Part shown: positions 61,718 to 64,000 of the stretch, in pieces
Layout of the letters: each line of letters begins with the position of its first letter
Position numbering within the stretch: the stretch's first letter is position 1
Origin: Blattamonas nauphoetae
Taxonomy: Eukaryota; Preaxostyla; Oxymonadida
Direction of reading: 5' to 3'
Assembly (NCBI GenBank): GCA_033064195.1
Contig: JARBJD010000265.1
Span: 41,645 to 105,644, forward strand
Length of the DNA: 64,000 nucleotides
Program-made: the position numbers and the translations under genes
Notes under the pieces: generated by a model
Seen by the model: the letters and a program-made list of their open reading frames with translations, nothing else
What the model was told of the DNA's origin: nothing
Database searches by the model: none

Positions 61718-62601
61718 TTATTCAATAATATAATCAGTTGCTTTCAGTCCATGGATGAATGGAGGACACGATTCATTTTCAAGTACAATTGCCTTCAGAT
61801 GAATTCCACTGAGACTGAGTTTCTGCTGTTGTATTTTCGCAATCTCAAATCCATTGGAGTCATCGTCAGAGTGAACTCTTCTCGTTTGAAAGTTCAATGT
61901 TGTAGTCACTGTTTTCTCTCCTTTGAGGCACCTGACATAATCGTCACTTGTGATGTGTGTTTTCTTCAGGGACACTCCTATGATTTTGCATTTCTCATCG
62001 AGCGAGTAGCACTTGGGTGCGAGACAGATCATCTGTTCACCCTCCTTCTCAATAGCTAATCCCAACAGTTTCTTCTCATCATCAACACCTTTTTCAGGAT
62101 TGGGAAACCATTCATATTTGTGAGCATCATAGAATTCTTTGTCAGCAATAATAAGTTCAAATTGTTGATGAATACCTGCATTCGGATCTCCACTAATTGC
62201 CCAGTATGCAGAGTCAGTGTCTCCCTCACAAAAGTGAATCTTGTTCATGTCTAGGCATTTGTTCATGAAGTTGTAGATGAAATTCAGATACCAGAACTTG
62301 GCATTATCGAGTGTGAACACTGCTTCTTGCAGACATGTTTTGCATGATGTTTTCTCTCTGTCTTCAATCACAATGGAGTTGTCCTCATTGATTTCTCTTG
62401 TTGCTACAAATCCTTTCATCATTTGCTTCAAATATGTTCTCTTCTCATTGCAGATTGTGATCGAGTTGTATTTCTCAGTGTTCATTCCATCATATCCGTA
62501 GCTTCCATTGAGGTTTGTCTTACAGAATTGTTCCTTTCCCTTATTTCCAACCTTCATTGCTTCTATTCTGTCATTCATGAAAGAGGTCACAAATGGTTCA
62601 A
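61718..62601 (-). pseudogene. Polinton 2 DNA polymerase, carboxy-terminal part only
   Basis: About 290 residues matching the end of the element 1 polymerase, including motif B (CKTNLNGSYGYDG), motif C (EGDTDSAYW) and LAPKCYSLDEKC. Only this part lies within the fragment; similarity ends at about 62601. Confidence 0.85.
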
Positions 62602-63180
62602 ATGGGTCAATATTTTTGACATCATAGAAAAGTTCGAGCCCACATCGAAACCAACCGTCGCCATTCTTTTTTTCAACTTTTCCGGTCTCTCTCCAATAAC
62701 TCTTTCAGACCTCAAATAGCTGATTACGAGATTTTTTTTTCAAAATCTTCCCACCAGAAGTCTAATCAGACAGAGAAAAAACAATTGATGGGATGATCTT
62801 ATTGTGGTGGGCGATGTTCTCTCAACTATCGTCCTCACTTCACTAGTTTTGTTTTTTTGAGAGATAGCATTGATGCTGAGATGAAATTAGAAGGAAATGA
62901 TATAGATTCAATTAAGATGGTTTGTGATTGAGAGAGATGAAATTGAATCTGTGGTGGATGAATGAGAAGTGTCATTAGAGTGTTGGTTTGGATATTTGGG
63001 GTGTGTGGAGGGTTTAGGAGGATGAGTGGAGAATGAGAGATGACGAGAGAGGACATAGGTGAGACGAGGGAGGTGAGTGGTGAGCAAAATAGTGAGAGGG
63101 CTATGAGGAAGGAGGACAGGAAAATGGATTGGATAGTCGGATAGCGATAGAGATGAGCGATGGACAATAGTGGCAAATAG
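62602..63180. other. Non-coding flank of the Polinton fragment
   Basis: No gene. The part after about 62.85 kb is purine-rich (GAGAGATGA, GATGAGTGG words) and grades into the minisatellite. Confidence 0.4.
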
Positions 63181-64000
63181 GGGTTGACGATGGAGGGCTG
63201 TGGTTGACGATGGAGAGCGGTGGCTGACGATAGAGGGCAATGATGAGCTGTGGTCGACAATGGAGAGCTGTGGTTGACAATGGTGAGCGATGGTGAGTGT
63301 TTGGTGGCGATGGAGAGCGAAGTGGAGTGTTTGGTGGCGATGGAGGCGATGGTGAGTGTTTGGTAGCGATGGAGAGCGATGGTGAGTGTTTGGTGGCGAT
63401 GGGAGCGAAGTGGAGTGTTTGGTGGCGATGGAGTGCGATGGTGAGTGTTTGGTGGCGATGGAGAGCGAAGTGGAGTGTTTGGTGGCGATGGAGAGCGAGG
63501 GGGAGTGTTTGGTGGCGATGGAGAGCGAAGTGGAGTGTTTGGTGGCGATGGAGTGCGATGGTGAGTGTTTGGTGGCGATGGAGAGCGAAGTGGAGTGTTT
63601 GGTGGCGATGGAGAGCGATGGTGAGTGTTTGGTGGCGATGGAGAGCGGGGAGTGTTTGGTGGCGATGGGGAGCGAAGTGGAGTGTTTGTGGCGATGGAGA
63701 GCGGGAGTGTTTGGTGGCGATGGAGAGCGAAGTGGGAGTGTTTGGTGGCGATGGAGAGCGAAGTGGAGTGTTTGGTGGCGATGGGGAGCGATGGTGAGTG
63801 TTTGGTGGCGATGGAGAGCGAAGTGGAGTGTTTGGTGGCGATGGAGAGCGATGGTGAGTGTTTGGTGGCGATGGAGAGCGAAGTGGAGTGTTTGGTGGCG
63901 ATGGAGAGCGAAGTGGAGTGTTTGGTGGCGATGGAGAGCGAAGTGGAGTGTTTGGTGGCGATGGAGAGCGAAGTGGAGTGTTTGGTGGCGATGGAGAGCG
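63180..64000. repeat. 30-bp GATGGAGAGCGAAGTGGAGT-type minisatellite, open at the window edge
   Basis: A degenerate lead (GTTGACGATGGAGAGCGGTG words, 63180-63290) passes into more than 20 tandem copies of a 30-bp unit GATGGAGAGCGAAGTGGAGT + GTTTGGTGGC, with a common AGCGATGGTGAG variant and a few units shortened or lengthened by 1-6 bases. Copies become more uniform towards 64000, where the array continues out of the window. Thirty bases is a multiple of three, so it can read as VFGGDGERSG repeats, but the length variants break any frame. Confidence 0.93.

Larger units (their letters stand above)
59263..62601. mobile_element. Polinton element 2, internal fragment
   Basis: Colinear with 4.2-7.6 kb of element 1. 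Parts are the tail of the packaging ATPase (about 59.28-59.37 kb), the coiled-coil gene, the integrase and the carboxy-terminal part of the DNA polymerase. Similarity stops at about 59263 and 62601, so only an internal piece is present and no terminal repeats are expected. It belongs to the same Polinton family but a different lineage: the integrase N-terminal half differs strongly from element 1, while the polymerase part is about 95% identical by eye. Broken as an element (fragment). Confidence 0.9.

Noticed and set aside
63297-63797. Open frame of VFGGDGERSG-type repeats
   Set aside because: Units of irregular length shift the frame, and the array has no start context or flanking unique coding sequence.

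Overview
The window looks like a piece of a repeat-rich nuclear genome of a unicellular eukaryote. Host genes use the standard code and carry very short GT-AG introns (32-49 nt where I could fix both ends and the frame, for example at 23133-23164, 49029-49072, 50368-50405, 55032-55077 and 57886-57923). ABCC-type transporter remnants, a gene resembling the receptor-like kinases with repetitive beta-rich ectodomains known from oxymonads, Polintons and many cut-and-paste DNA transposons together suggest an oxymonad-like (Preaxostyla) flagellate such as Blattamonas. That placement is an inference; no rRNA or other marker is present.

Layout. 1 to about 13.9 kb: most of a Polinton (Maverick), cut by the left window edge, with major capsid protein, two small MAPG proteins, structural-type proteins, packaging ATPase, integrase, protein-primed DNA polymerase with an HNH insertion, and two cargo genes built from a ~50-residue module. 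A T-rich motif precedes almost every start codon. 14.0-15.25 kb: pogo/Tigger-type transposase fragment. 15.28-16.0 kb: two minisatellites. 16.0-25.0 kb: host genes, including a clean four-exon alpha-solenoid gene (23.0-24.9 kb), with decayed repeat copies between them.

25.26-29.16 kb: a large inverted duplication whose spacer holds a decayed ABCC transporter (nucleotide-binding domain 1 and start of membrane domain 2). 29.32-31.60 kb: an element with hAT-type ends and a perfect 8-bp target duplication that contains host-like coding fragments and no recognised transposase. 32.3-32.7 kb: an isolated S74 (endosialidase chaperone) domain. 32.9-37.6 kb: a decayed minus-strand membrane-protein gene, possibly the ABCC amino half, interrupted by a 1.7-kb minisatellite. 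38.3-38.7 kb: a MITE. 39.07-44.28 kb: a 5.2-kb element with identical 136-bp inverted repeats and TA duplications, again carrying host-like minus-strand coding sequence. 44.4-46.7 kb: remnants of a receptor-kinase-like surface protein.

48.8-50.6 kb: a host gene whose exon is split by an 877-bp palindromic MITE. 51.35-52.93 kb: an apparently whole Tc1-type transposon. 53.8-54.4 kb: a second ABCC fragment. 54.8-58.6 kb: three host genes. 59.26-62.60 kb: a fragment of a second Polinton, related to the first. 63.2 kb to the end: a 30-bp minisatellite.

The main theme is layering. Polintons, hAT-type, Tc1/mariner-type and palindromic elements sit beside or inside host genes, and two TIR elements appear to have picked up host exons. 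Both Polintons are treated as fossils: the first shows about two breaks in the part visible, the second is a fragment.
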